From Atribacter laminatus (lineage in GTDB: Bacteria > Atribacterota > Atribacteria > Atribacterales > Atribacteraceae), in assembly GCF_015775515.1 (NCBI RefSeq), contig NZ_CP065383.1, positions 1,240,001 through 1,304,000 of the forward strand: 64,000 nucleotides of DNA. Direction: 5' to 3'. A model generated the notes under the pieces. The model searched no databases. It saw nothing but the letters and a program-made list of their open reading frames with translations, and was not told the DNA's origin. Position 1 is the stretch's first letter. The number at the start of each line of letters is the position of its first letter. Both the position numbers and the translations under genes were made by a program. Shown piece by piece: positions 35,436 through 44,604 of this stretch.

Positions 35436-38192
35436 ATGAAACAGAAAATACATGCCCGTCATTTATCAGAAGAGAGTTGGCATGCACTCAGTGAACAAGA
35501 TATTTATGAAGAACTGCTCACCAGACCGGAGGGTCTTGAGAAAGAAGAAGTTACAAACCGATTAAACCTTTATGGACAAAATACCTTGCCAGCTAAAGAG
35601 CCTCCAACCATATGGGCTATTTTACTTAACCAAGTCCTTAGTCCAATTATTTACATATTGATTGTAGCAGCAGTTTTATCGTTGATAATTGGCGAAGGTA
35701 CTGATGCTATATTTATCTTCCTCATGATTGGTTTAAATAGTGGATTGGGAGCTTATCAAGAGTATGGTGCCGAAAAAAGTGCAGCCGGATTGCAAAATTT
35801 ATTGAAAATAAAAGCCAAAGTGAGACGGGGTAATCAAGAATTTGAGATCCCTTCGGAACAAGTTGTACCCGGTGATATTTTGCTATTTGAATCAGGAAAT
35901 AAAGTCCCAGCTGATCTTCGGCTTATTCAGGCGCAGAACCTTACCGTAGATGAAAGTTTTTTAACTGGAGAGTCAATTTCTGTCGAGAAAAACACTGAGC
36001 TGCAATCTGAGGATGTTCGAGTAAGTGATCGTAAAAACATGCTTTACGCCGGTTCTACTATTACCAAAGGAAGGGGAGCTGGGATTGTTGTTGCAACTGG
36101 AAACTCAACCCAGGTAGGAATTATTGCAAAGAGTGTTTCAGAGTCGGAAGGTGGCAAACCTCCTTTGGTATTAAGAATGGAGAAATTTGTTAAGCAAATT
36201 AGCATTTTAGTATTGTTAGTGAGTGTTGGTTTGGGTTTTTTATTGAGATATCAAGGATACGATTTATTAGCAATTTTTTTCTTTGTTGTGGCTCTTGCTG
36301 TTTCAGCTATTCCAGAAGGATTGCCGGTGGCACTGACCGTTGCTCTTTCCATTGCGACCAAACGCATGTCAAAACGTAATGTTATTGTGAGAAAACTCAC
36401 TGCCGTTGAAAGTCTAGGTAGTTGTACCATAATTGCTAGCGACAAAACTGGTACCCTTACTGTTAATCAACAAACAGCTCGTAAGATTATACTGCCTGGT
36501 GGCCGGGAGTTCTCGTTAACCGGAGAAGGATACAACGGTGAAGGTAAAGTATTAGTAGATGATCAAAAGGATTTTGATAAAAACACGAAAAAGCAACTGG
36601 AAGACTTAGCTAAATTAACAGTTTTTGCCAATGAAGCAAGGCTTTATAGCAAAGAAAATGGGTGGGATTATAACGGAGATGCCATGGATGTAGCTTTCCT
36701 TGCAATGGCCTATAAGATGGGATTAAATCCTGAAGATATAAGAAATGAAACCCAATTCATAATTGAAATACCCTACGAATCAGAGCAAAAATTTTCAGCA
36801 GCGTTTTATAAAGAAGAAAACATCGATTATGTTGCGGTTAAGGGAGCAGTGGAAACCGTTCTTGATTTTTGTAACATCATGAAGAGCGCAGATAATATTC
36901 AAACTTCTCTGAATCGGCAATTAATTGAAAAACAAGCAGTTGAAATGGCCGAACAAGGATTGCGGGTGTTAGCCGTAGCCGGGGGTGAGGTTTCCCAATT
37001 AAAAGAAGGAGACGACTATGGAGTCAAAGATTTAAAAGATTTATTTTTTTATGGTTTGGTTGGGTTTATTGACCCACTCCGCCCTGAAGCCGCTGAATCG
37101 GTGAGGAAATGTAAAAGAGCGGGAATAAAAGTCTTAATGATTACCGGAGATCATCCATCTACAGCAGGTGCGATTGCAAGAGAATTGGGTCTAATGGACT
37201 TGGATGAGGAGGTTGTGACTGGTCAACAGTTAAAAGAAGTTGGTACTCTAGATAGCCCGGCATTTGAAAAGCTGGTTCTGTCAACGCATGTTTTTGCTCG
37301 AGTAACTCCTACCCAAAAGCTTGAGATTGTTGAAGCTCTGATTCATCATGGTGAGTTTGTAGCGGTGACTGGTGATGGAGTAAATGATGCACCCGCACTG
37401 AGAAGAGCAAACATAGGTGTTGCAATGGGTTCAGGCACTGATGTAGCAAAAGAAGTTGGGATGATGATTGTTACCGATGATAATTTTGCTTCGATTGTTT
37501 CAGGTGTTGAAGAAGGTCGGTTTGCTTATGACAATGTGAGAAAAGTTATTTATCTACTGATATCAACTGGTGCAGCTGAAGTAATTATGCTAATTTTTGC
37601 AATTTTGACAGGATTGCCCATTCCTTTGTTAGCTGTTCAATTATTATGGCTCAACCTTGTAACCAATGGAATACAGGATGTTGCTTTGGCCTTTGAGGCT
37701 GGAGAGCCAGGTGCAATGAGAAGGAAACCGAGAAAGCCAAATGAGAAAATTTTTGATTCGCAAATGATGAGTCAGACGTTGGTTTCAGGCTTTGCTATTG
37801 GTGCTTTGGCTTTCGCATCATGGTATTGGCATATTAGAAATCAAATGATGGATGAAGCTTCAGCTCGAAATACTATAATGCTTTTAATGGTATTGTTACA
37901 GAATGTTCATGTGTTTAACTGTCGATCAGAATCGGTATCAGCTCTAAAGATTCCAATTAGTCGAAATTATACTTTAATATTGGGTGTTGTAATGGCACAA
38001 GGAATTCATATTTTAAGTATGCATTTACCTTTTATGCAACGCATATTGAGCATCGAACCAGTTAACTTCATAGAATGGTTTATTGCATTGTTATTGGCTT
38101 TAATTCTTCTTTTCGTTATGGAAGTATTTAAACTAGGAAGGAGGCGAAATGATAAGATTGCTGCCTACTCAAAAGGCGAGGACTTAGAATGA
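35436..38192 (+). CDS. P-type cation-transporting ATPase (type II, calcium/sodium pump-like)
   Basis: A 918-residue membrane pump. In order: N-terminal cation ATPase domain (ALSEQDIYEELLTRPEGL), actuator TGESISVEK, helix M4 PEGLPVALTVAL, phosphorylation site SDKTGTLTVNQ, nucleotide domain with KGAVETVLDFC, MITGDHPSTAGAIAREL, hinge TGDGVNDAPALRRANIGVAMG, and C-terminal helices with LLWLNLVTNGIQDVALAFE and VHVFNCRSE. PEGLP and the M6 pattern place it with type II pumps. M6 has NLVTNG rather than the NLVTDG usual in calcium pumps, so the ion is uncertain. ATG 35436 follows AAGGGGAG; a longer frame from 35316 would read 40 residues out of the repeat block. Confidence 0.9.
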   Translation: MKQKIHARHLSEESWHALSEQDIYEELLTRPEGLEKEEVTNRLNLYGQNTLPAKEPPTIWAILLNQVLSPIIYILIVAAVLSLIIGEGTDAIFIFLMIGLNSGLGAYQEYGAEKSAAGLQNLLKIKAKVRRGNQEFEIPSEQVVPGDILLFESGNKVPADLRLIQAQNLTVDESFLTGESISVEKNTELQSEDVRVSDRKNMLYAGSTITKGRGAGIVVATGNSTQVGIIAKSVSESEGGKPPLVLRMEKFVKQISILVLLVSVGLGFLLRYQGYDLLAIFFFVVALAVSAIPEGLPVALTVALSIATKRMSKRNVIVRKLTAVESLGSCTIIASDKTGTLTVNQQTARKIILPGGREFSLTGEGYNGEGKVLVDDQKDFDKNTKKQLEDLAKLTVFANEARLYSKENGWDYNGDAMDVAFLAMAYKMGLNPEDIRNETQFIIEIPYESEQKFSAAFYKEENIDYVAVKGAVETVLDFCNIMKSADNIQTSLNRQLIEKQAVEMAEQGLRVLAVAGGEVSQLKEGDDYGVKDLKDLFFYGLVGFIDPLRPEAAESVRKCKRAGIKVLMITGDHPSTAGAIARELGLMDLDEEVVTGQQLKEVGTLDSPAFEKLVLSTHVFARVTPTQKLEIVEALIHHGEFVAVTGDGVNDAPALRRANIGVAMGSGTDVAKEVGMMIVTDDNFASIVSGVEEGRFAYDNVRKVIYLLISTGAAEVIMLIFAILTGLPIPLLAVQLLWLNLVTNGIQDVALAFEAGEPGAMRRKPRKPNEKIFDSQMMSQTLVSGFAIGALAFASWYWHIRNQMMDEASARNTIMLLMVLLQNVHVFNCRSESVSALKIPISRNYTLILGVVMAQGIHILSMHLPFMQRILSIEPVNFIEWFIALLLALILLFVMEVFKLGRRRNDKIAAYSKGEDLE

Positions 38193-38202
38193 AGTCTTTT
38201 TC

Positions 38203-38234
38203 TACCCATCATTGTTTCCATGATGGGTAATTTT
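38203..38234. terminator. Terminator-like hairpin between convergent genes
   Basis: TACCCATCAT (38203-38212) and ATGATGGGTA (38220-38229) form a 10-bp stem with a 7-nt loop, 11 bp after the P-type ATPase stop. It is followed by ATTTTA; the T run is short. Confidence 0.65.
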
Positions 38235-38311
38235 AGGGAAAAAAATTGTAAGAATGATTGAAGTCTCGGCTCGAATTTCAAGATGATAACACCTGAAACA
38301 AGCAAGGAGGT

Positions 38312-39190
38312 TTAATGAAATAACTCTGAATCTGCAGTTTGAGTTTTTACTCTTTTGTTTTTTAGAGCAGGAAGCAAATAACGGAAAATCATAGCGAGGA
38401 TAATAATACTCCCACCGATTAGTGCCCATTGACTGGGTTTTTCTCCAAGAGCAAGAAAAACCCAAATTGGATTGAGAATTGGCTCGATAATTGGAATGAG
38501 ACTTCCTTCTAAGGCAGTGACATATTTAATAGCAATGGAATACAAAATATAAGCTAAACCAATTTGAAATAAACCCAGCAGAATAAGACCAAGCCAGCTT
38601 CCTTCCCCGGGAGCCGATGTCAACATAAAAGGAATAGCAATGAGGGCAGTAAGAATATTGCCCATCAAAACTGATTCAAGGGGCGACGCATCCTTTTGAC
38701 TGCGAAGGTAGATGGTGAGAAGTGCGAAGGTTACTCCACTCATAATGGCTACAATATTTCCCAGTACGTTGCCGATTTGAAATTGATCAAAAAAGAAGAG
38801 CATCATTCCTCCAATAACAGTAAAAATTATTATCCAATCAAGTCGGCTGGTTTTCTCTCCAAGAATTCTATGGCCAAGAAGGGCCACATAGATTGGCGCA
38901 CTATACTGAAGGAGTATCGCATTAGCAGCAGTTGTTTTCTTGGTAGCATAAACAAATAGGATAACCGTTGCAGAATAGAAAAGAGCTCCTAAAATCTGAT
39001 TTTTCGTCCAGTTTAGACGAGGACGGCGAAGGTAAATAAGAATAAAAATACTCGCTATGGCGCTGCGCATTCCTGCAATTGCAATTGGATTCCAGGTTAC
39101 TATTTTTATCAGTAACCCTCCAAAGCTCCAGAGGACAGCTGTAAGGATGAGGAAAAATATCGCTTGGGTTCTGCTTAACTTTGCGAACAT
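38312..39190 (-). CDS. EamA/DMT-family membrane transporter
   Basis: A 292-residue exporter-like protein with ten hydrophobic segments arranged as two EamA repeats. FLILTAVLWSFGGLLIKIV opens the first and VIGGMMLFFFDQ/GNIVAIMSGVTFALLTIYLR opens the second. Conserved features include the WSFGG start and the ALEGSLIPIIEPILNPIWVFLALGEKPS segment near the end of repeat two. Members export amino acids, nucleotides or other metabolites; no substrate can be named. GGAG precedes the ATG. It is a single gene convergent with the P-type ATPase. Confidence 0.87.
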   Translation of the reverse strand: MFAKLSRTQAIFFLILTAVLWSFGGLLIKIVTWNPIAIAGMRSAIASIFILIYLRRPRLNWTKNQILGALFYSATVILFVYATKKTTAANAILLQYSAPIYVALLGHRILGEKTSRLDWIIIFTVIGGMMLFFFDQFQIGNVLGNIVAIMSGVTFALLTIYLRSQKDASPLESVLMGNILTALIAIPFMLTSAPGEGSWLGLILLGLFQIGLAYILYSIAIKYVTALEGSLIPIIEPILNPIWVFLALGEKPSQWALIGGSIIILAMIFRYLLPALKNKRVKTQTADSELFH

Positions 39191-39355
39191 AATTCTCCAT
39201 TATACTCGAAAAGTGAGTTATTTGAACATGAAAAGAGTAATTCATGCTTCACATTTTAATTCAACTCAATTATTCCTTCATCATCTAAAAATCTCATGAT
39301 TTTACTTATGAATATGATATGATGAAAATAGCAGGAAAAAGGAAGGAGCGATGAG

Positions 39356-41059
39356 ATGATTATAGGGAAAGGATTTCGGTTAAGGTTTGTTGGATGCCTA
39401 TTCATGATATTGATTTTTTTCTTCAGCGCCTTTGGGTTCGCTCAAGATAATTATGAAATCGAGAACATTCTTAGTAAAATGTCACTCGAGGAAAAAGTTG
39501 GACAGGTTATCTTTGGATTTTTTCGAGGTCCGGTTTTGACTCCAGAATTGGAAGAAATGATTCGAGATTATCATTTAGGGGGGATTATTCTCTATTCCAG
39601 TGCAGGGAACACAGAAAGTCCAATTCAAGTCGCCTCTTTGATAAATGCCGTTCAATATTGTGCGGAAAAACATAGACAAATACCTCCCTTGGTTTCAATA
39701 GACCAAGAAGGAGGATTGGTTGCTCGACTAACTGAAGGAGTAACAGTATTTCCGGGGAATATGGCTTTAGGAGCGACTAGGAATACTGAACTTGCCAAGA
39801 AAGCAGCAGAGATTTGCGCTCGAGAACTACGTATCCTCGGAATTACTTTGAATTTTGCACCAGTCGTTGACGTAAACAGTAATCCGGCAAATCCAATAAT
39901 CGGTATTCGCTCCTTTGGTTCTGACCCGGAAATTGTTTCAACCCTTGGAGCAACAATGATAGAACCCTACAAAAAAGAGCGAGTCCTCTGCACGGCGAAA
40001 CATTTTCCCGGTCATGGGGATGCCGGAATCGATTCTCACACCGGTTTACCTTTTATCAATCGAAGCCGAGAAGATTTGGAAAAAGTTGAATTGGTTCCCT
40101 TTCTACAAATGGTACAGAATGGTGTACCAGCAGTTATGTCAGCTCACATCGTTGTGCCGGATTTGAGTGAGGGAGACGATTTCCCTGCGACTCTATCGAA
40201 AGAAATTTTATCAATTCTCCGTGATGATTGGGGCTTTAATGGTCTTATTATTACAGACTCGATGGGAATGGGAGCGATAGACCAGCGATGGGGCATGGAA
40301 GAAGCATCGATACTCGCTTTTCAGGCGGGAGCTGATGTGCTTTTATTTGGAGCGGATAAGAATCATGAACCAGCTGAACAGAAAGCAGTATACCAAGCTC
40401 TTTTGGGAGCAGTGCAAACTGGGCGTATTCGTGAAAGCCGATTGGACGAATCGGTAAAAAGAATCTTATACGCTAAAACCGATGCCGCAGTTTTTTCCAA
40501 TTCATATCCGGATTTTGCGAATATAGATGAATTGGCTTCACCGGAAAGCTATAAAATAGCACGAGAAATTGCCATGCAAAGTATTACATTAATAAAAAAC
40601 TCAGAACACCTTCTTCCAATTGATAAGCAGGTATCTATCCCAATAATATGGCCAAAAGATTATGAAAAGTCTTTACAGCTCTTATTAAAAAACTGCCCTA
40701 ATTTGAAACCATTCCTTCTCTCGATTGAACCTTCCGATGAAGAAAGGAAAGCTCTTCGAGAAAAAATTCAAAAGAATGATATGAAGATAATTGCTTGTTA
40801 TGATCTTCATCGAAATACTCAATGGAAAGAATTGGTTGATTCTTTATCCAACGAGAAAACTATTCTCATTGCTATGCGTTCTCCTTATGATTTTCTTAAA
40901 GTGACTGATTATGGGGCGGCTATTGCAACTTATGGAGATCGGCCGGTTAGTATTGAAGCTTTGGGCTGTATTCTTAAGGGCGAAATACAGCCGAATGGTC
41001 AACTTCCAGTTGAGCTCCCAGGTCAGTACCAGTTAGGATGGGGTTTGAAAGAATTTTAA
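39356..41059 (+). CDS. Glycoside hydrolase family 3, beta-N-acetylhexosaminidase (NagZ-like), secreted
   Basis: A 567-residue exported hydrolase. Residues 1-30 are a signal peptide ending in SAFGFAQ. The (beta/alpha)8 domain has SLEEKVGQVIFGFF, SIDQEGGLVARL, KHFPGHGDAGIDSHTGLP (the NagZ-type His-Asp acid/base loop) and ITDSMGMGAI with the nucleophile Asp. The KHFPGHG...DSH loop separates N-acetylglucosaminidases from GH3 beta-glucosidases. The extra C-terminal about 200 residues (after LIKNSEHLLPI) form the second GH3 domain, so it is longer than enteric NagZ and like the Bacillus type. Likely role: trimming peptidoglycan or chitin oligomers. GGAAGGAG lies upstream. The 2-hydroxyacid dehydrogenase gene follows after 30 bp. 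Confidence 0.88.
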   Translation: MIIGKGFRLRFVGCLFMILIFFFSAFGFAQDNYEIENILSKMSLEEKVGQVIFGFFRGPVLTPELEEMIRDYHLGGIILYSSAGNTESPIQVASLINAVQYCAEKHRQIPPLVSIDQEGGLVARLTEGVTVFPGNMALGATRNTELAKKAAEICARELRILGITLNFAPVVDVNSNPANPIIGIRSFGSDPEIVSTLGATMIEPYKKERVLCTAKHFPGHGDAGIDSHTGLPFINRSREDLEKVELVPFLQMVQNGVPAVMSAHIVVPDLSEGDDFPATLSKEILSILRDDWGFNGLIITDSMGMGAIDQRWGMEEASILAFQAGADVLLFGADKNHEPAEQKAVYQALLGAVQTGRIRESRLDESVKRILYAKTDAAVFSNSYPDFANIDELASPESYKIAREIAMQSITLIKNSEHLLPIDKQVSIPIIWPKDYEKSLQLLLKNCPNLKPFLLSIEPSDEERKALREKIQKNDMKIIACYDLHRNTQWKELVDSLSNEKTILIAMRSPYDFLKVTDYGAAIATYGDRPVSIEALGCILKGEIQPNGQLPVELPGQYQLGWGLKEF

Positions 41060-41089
41060 AAAAACAAAAATGAGAAAGCGATTAACGCT

Positions 41090-42070
41090 ATGAAAGTATT
41101 GGTTGCAGGTATCCATTTTGAATCGATTATCTATTTTTTAAGAAAAAACTTACCCGAATACGAGTCCTGTCAAATACCCGCTTCGAGAGTAGTTGAGGAA
41201 GCAATAGATGCGTCGGTTATAATACCAACCATGACTCGAATTAATCGTCACATAATCAATAGCGCCCCTCATCTCATACTCATTCAACAATGGGGTTCTG
41301 GTTTGGAAGGGGTTGAAGTCTCAGCTGCTACAGAAAACGGCGTGGCAGTTGCCAATGTTCCAACCCACGGTACTGGAAATGCTGAGTCGGTTGCGGAATG
41401 GTGTGTCATGTCAGCAATTGCTTTAAGCCGTTCATTCCCATCAATTCAAGAATCGGTTTGGAAGGGTTTTCCATGGGGAGTCCCTTGTGGGAATAGCCTT
41501 ATGGGAAAAACTGCCGGAATTGTAGGAGTTGGAGGAATAGGAGTGGAATTAGCTAAAAGACTGATCCCCTTTCGAATGAAATTGATTGGTGTGAAAAAAA
41601 ACCCTCATCACCTTCCTCCAGGTTTGAGTTTTGAATGGGTAAAGGGGATGAACTCCTTTCCCGAGCTATTAAGCCTAGCTGATTATATTTTTTTGTGCTT
41701 GCCACAAAACGAAAATACTCGTTGCCTTTTTAATCGCAAAGCATTTCAGGCAATTAAGAATGGTGCTTATCTCATTAACCCAGCTCGGGGCGGATTGATT
41801 GATCGAGAAGCCCTTTCCGATGCACTGAAGGATGAACGATTAGCGGGAGTAGCAATGGACGTATTTTGGCAGGAACCTACCAATCCTTACGATCCTCTCC
41901 TACAGCATCCCAAGTTGTTGGTGACTCCTCATATAGCAGGGGCAACCGATACTTCCTATCAGGGTATTGCCGAGGGGGTTGTAAAAAATATTCGATTAGC
42001 ACTTTCGGGTAAAATACCAAATAATTGTGTTAACCCAGAAGTCTTATCTCATTCAAAGTGGAAAAAATAA
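41090..42070 (+). CDS. D-isomer-specific 2-hydroxyacid dehydrogenase
   Basis: A 326-residue NAD(P)-dependent dehydrogenase interconverting a 2-hydroxy acid and a 2-keto acid. It has the nucleotide site TAGIVGVGGIGVELAKRL (GxGxxG), LPQNENTRCLFN, the catalytic Arg in NPARGGLIDREAL, Glu in VFWQEPTNP, and His in TPHIAGATD. It most resembles phosphoglycerate/glyoxylate reductase-like members, but lacks an ACT domain. The ribosome site is weak (GAGAAAG). Cotranscribed with the GH3 gene and followed by a bidirectional terminator. The substrate is unknown. Confidence 0.88.
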   Translation: MKVLVAGIHFESIIYFLRKNLPEYESCQIPASRVVEEAIDASVIIPTMTRINRHIINSAPHLILIQQWGSGLEGVEVSAATENGVAVANVPTHGTGNAESVAEWCVMSAIALSRSFPSIQESVWKGFPWGVPCGNSLMGKTAGIVGVGGIGVELAKRLIPFRMKLIGVKKNPHHLPPGLSFEWVKGMNSFPELLSLADYIFLCLPQNENTRCLFNRKAFQAIKNGAYLINPARGGLIDREALSDALKDERLAGVAMDVFWQEPTNPYDPLLQHPKLLVTPHIAGATDTSYQGIAEGVVKNIRLALSGKIPNNCVNPEVLSHSKWKK

Positions 42071-42119
42071 ATAATATCCCCGTTACCTTTTGCATAAAGA
42101 TCACAACGGGGATATTATT
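42070..42119. terminator. Bidirectional terminator between dehydrogenase and mscL
   Basis: AATAATATCCCCGTT (42070-42084) and AACGGGGATATTATT (42105-42119) form a 15-bp perfect stem. On the minus strand it is followed by TTATTTTTTCC, on the plus strand by AAAAATAAAAATTTTT. It serves both convergent genes. Confidence 0.85.
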
Positions 42120-42141
42120 AAAAATAAAAATTTTTGATAAA

Positions 42142-42606
42142 TTAGCTTTTCGATAATTCTGAGGTGCAATTAGGGCAACGAACGGCTTTAATAGGTATTG
42201 CGGTAAAGCAGAAAGGACAGTCTTTGGTGGTTGGGGCAGCGGGTGGTGCTTCTTTTTTCCGTTGCATATTGTTGATGACTTTTACAATCATGAATACTGC
42301 CAATGCAATAATAAGAAAAGTTATTATACTGTTAATAAACAAACCGTAGTTCAGGGTGACCGCTCCTGCTTCCTTGGCAGCTGCAACGGTATTATAGGGT
42401 GGAGGTGTATCTCCTTCCTTTAACACTGCAAAAAGGTTGGCAAAATCAACCTTACCCAAAGCTAAGCCGATTGGAGGCATGATGACGTCATCGACGAGCG
42501 ATTTAACAATTGCCCCAAAAGCGGTACCAATGATGAAACCAACAGCAAGATCAACCACATTTCCACGGCCTATAAACTCTTTAAACTCATCGGTTATTTT
42601 TGACAC
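42142..42606 (-). CDS. mscL: Large-conductance mechanosensitive channel with C-terminal zinc ribbon
   Basis: Emergency osmotic-release channel of the inner membrane. N-terminal [34 protein letters not shown] is the amphipathic helix plus TM1 pore helix; [22 protein letters not shown] is TM2. After about residue 120 a proline-rich linker leads to CPFC-x10-CPNC, a rubredoxin-like zinc ribbon replacing the usual helical bundle end. Such tails occur in some bacterial MscL; their role is not established as far as I know. Total length is 154 residues. Confidence 0.95.
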   Translation of the reverse strand: MSKITDEFKEFIGRGNVVDLAVGFIIGTAFGAIVKSLVDDVIMPPIGLALGKVDFANLFAVLKEGDTPPPYNTVAAAKEAGAVTLNYGLFINSIITFLIIALAVFMIVKVINNMQRKKEAPPAAPTTKDCPFCFTAIPIKAVRCPNCTSELSKS

Positions 42607-42709
42607 TTAAGAATCCCTCCCCTAAGAAAGCAATATGACTCTTTCGATTAAAGAGAGAAATACACCCTTTTAAATTTCCTTTAAAATCGGGTGGATTTGT
42701 TTGAAAAAA

Positions 42710-43090
42710 CTAGTCAAATGGAATTTGGATACTTCCCTCCCAAATGCTCTGGCCATTTTGGAAAATTTCTACATCGTAAATAGGTTCCAGCACAATGGGA
42801 TAGCCTACTTCAATGGTCCAGGTTCCTTCTGCATCAATGTAGGTAAATAGATAAGTGGTATATCCAACCAGTCCTTCTGGAGTAATGTTTACAACTGACC
42901 AAACAGCATCCATTGGGACTCTAACACCCTCCAAGTTAGCCTGGGTAATACCCCAATCCTTGGCTTCAAATACTTCACTGACTATTTCAGGTGTTGGGGA
43001 AGGAGTTGGAGAGGGAGGGTTCGTACAACCAACTATAAAGAAAAGACTTATTAAAGAGATAATAAATATAATATTTACTTTTTTTCTCAT
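42710..43090 (-). CDS. Small lipoprotein of unknown function
   Basis: A 126-residue predicted lipoprotein. The signal peptide ends in the lipobox FIVGC (Cys about 22), then a Pro/Ser/Thr-rich linker (TNPPSPTPSPTPE). An about 80-residue beta-rich domain follows, with no family I recognise. GGAGG precedes the ATG. Single gene; no functional hint from its neighbours. Confidence 0.75.
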   Translation of the reverse strand: MRKKVNIIFIISLISLFFIVGCTNPPSPTPSPTPEIVSEVFEAKDWGITQANLEGVRVPMDAVWSVVNITPEGLVGYTTYLFTYIDAEGTWTIEVGYPIVLEPIYDVEIFQNGQSIWEGSIQIPFD

Positions 43091-43262
43091 CTGATACCTC
43101 CAATCATATAAAATAATGCTTATTATATCATTAGTATTATAGATTAGCCTAAAGTTAATGTAAAATGGAGAAATTATTGTATATAATTTAGTGTTTAAAA
43201 AGAAGAAATAGAATTATTCATTAATTTATTCCTATCTTATTTTTTGTGTAAAGGAGAAAACC

Positions 43263-43814
43263 ATGGGCTATAAAAAATTATTATTAACATCCATCCTTTT
43301 TCTATCGATATTTTTATTTGTTGGGGTATTATGGGCTGAATCAGCTTCTAGCCAAATCGATGAAAATACGTTGAACCAGCTGAAAAGAGTATTTGCTGGA
43401 GCAGATACTTTTGAAAGATTTCCTGGAGTGTTACCAGAGTCTAGCGATGGTATTGTTATTCAAGAGATCTACCAAGCATTTGTTCAAGGGACAGAAAATG
43501 GTTTAATTTTTAAAATATCAAGTCCCGGATATCGTGACAATATCGTTGTTTTAATTGCTTTCTCTTCTTTGAATAATCAGGTAGTTGGCATTCAAATCTT
43601 AGAACAAAACGAAACCCCTTCATTAGGGGATCTTATTACCCAACCAAATTTCTTAGTTCAATTTTTAAAAAAATCAATTAATGCTCAATTTGAATTAGGA
43701 GACGACATCGAAGCCATTAGCGGTGCAACGGTTTCTTCGGCTGCGGTTGCAAAAGCATGCCAAGAAGCTGCAAGTTTTTTATTGAACAAAAAAGATGAAA
43801 CGGATAATAATTAG
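43263..43814 (+). CDS. Exported FMN-binding domain protein (RnfG/NqrC-like domain)
   Basis: A 183-residue protein with an N-terminal signal or anchor (FLSIFLFVGVLWAES) and one FMN_bind domain. NETPSLGDLI corresponds to the ETPGLG loop. ISGATVSSAAV is the flavin-attachment motif SGAT, whose Thr receives FMN through a phosphoester bond. No other Rnf or Nqr subunit is present. It is therefore either an orphan extracytoplasmic flavoprotein or a partner of something outside the window. AAAGGAG precedes the ATG. Confidence 0.85.
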   Translation: MGYKKLLLTSILFLSIFLFVGVLWAESASSQIDENTLNQLKRVFAGADTFERFPGVLPESSDGIVIQEIYQAFVQGTENGLIFKISSPGYRDNIVVLIAFSSLNNQVVGIQILEQNETPSLGDLITQPNFLVQFLKKSINAQFELGDDIEAISGATVSSAAVAKACQEAASFLLNKKDETDNN

Positions 43815-43913
43815 AGAATATCAATTAATTTATTCAGGAATTTTTATTGTTAGACAAACGAAATTTAGACACATTTATTAATCCATAGGGGAAAATAGGA
43901 AGGGGTTAATACA

Positions 43914-44555
43914 ATGAAAAATGAAGAAATTAAAGAGGTTCTTTGTTTTGGTGATTCTTTAACTTGGGGTTGGAATCCGGTTGATAGGGGAAGATATCCT
44001 TTTGAGAAAAGATGGACCGGAGTTTTACAAAAAGAACTGGGTAAAGATTATCGAATAATCGAAGAAGGACTAAATGGAAGAACCACCATATGGGATGATC
44101 CGATTGAAGGGGAAAAGAACGGTAAAAAATACCTCATTCCCTGCCTGGAATCACACATGCCTTTAGATCTTGTTATTATCATGTTGGGGACCAATGACCT
44201 CAAACTGAGATTTAACAAATCAGCTTTTGATATTGCCGCAGCCGCAGATTCATTAATACAATTAGTTCAAAAAAGCCAAGCCGGTCGTGATTCTCAATCT
44301 CCTAAATCTTTGCTGGTTTCTCCGCCACCATTAGGAAAATTGACCGATTGGGAAGAAATGATGGAGGGTGGATATGAAAAATCAAAAAAGTTAGCCGGTT
44401 ATTATGAGATGTTTGCAAGAGATCACCAATACTTTTTTTTCAATGCAGGAGAAGTTGTAAAAACCAGTGATTTGGACGGTCTCCATTGGGAAGAAGGAGA
44501 AAATTTAAAATTTGGGAAAGCCGTGGCCAAAAAAGTCAAAGAAATATTTGTTTGA
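43914..44555 (+). CDS. SGNH/GDSL-family hydrolase (arylesterase-like)
   Basis: A 213-residue esterase without signal peptide. Block I is LCFGDSLTWGW (nucleophile Ser), block II has Gly in EEGLNGRTT, block III is MLGTNDLK (Asn) and block V is DLDGLHWEEG (Asp, His). The pattern GDSLTWGxxP and LNGRTTxWDDP matches cytoplasmic SGNH arylesterases that also do acyl transfer or perhydrolysis in related bacteria. GGAAGGGG lies upstream. It converges on nudC. Confidence 0.86.
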   Translation: MKNEEIKEVLCFGDSLTWGWNPVDRGRYPFEKRWTGVLQKELGKDYRIIEEGLNGRTTIWDDPIEGEKNGKKYLIPCLESHMPLDLVIIMLGTNDLKLRFNKSAFDIAAAADSLIQLVQKSQAGRDSQSPKSLLVSPPPLGKLTDWEEMMEGGYEKSKKLAGYYEMFARDHQYFFFNAGEVVKTSDLDGLHWEEGENLKFGKAVAKKVKEIFV

Positions 44556-44586
44556 GTATATAAAAAAATGTTAGGTTGTGGCAAAG

Positions 44587-44604
44587 GGTTAAAGCTATTT
44601 AACC
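44587..44604. terminator. Small hairpin shared by convergent SGNH and nudC genes
   Basis: GGTTAAA-GCTA-TTTAACC, a 7-bp stem that overlaps the nudC stop codon. It is weak and has no T run; possibly the 3' end signal for one or both messages. Confidence 0.35.
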
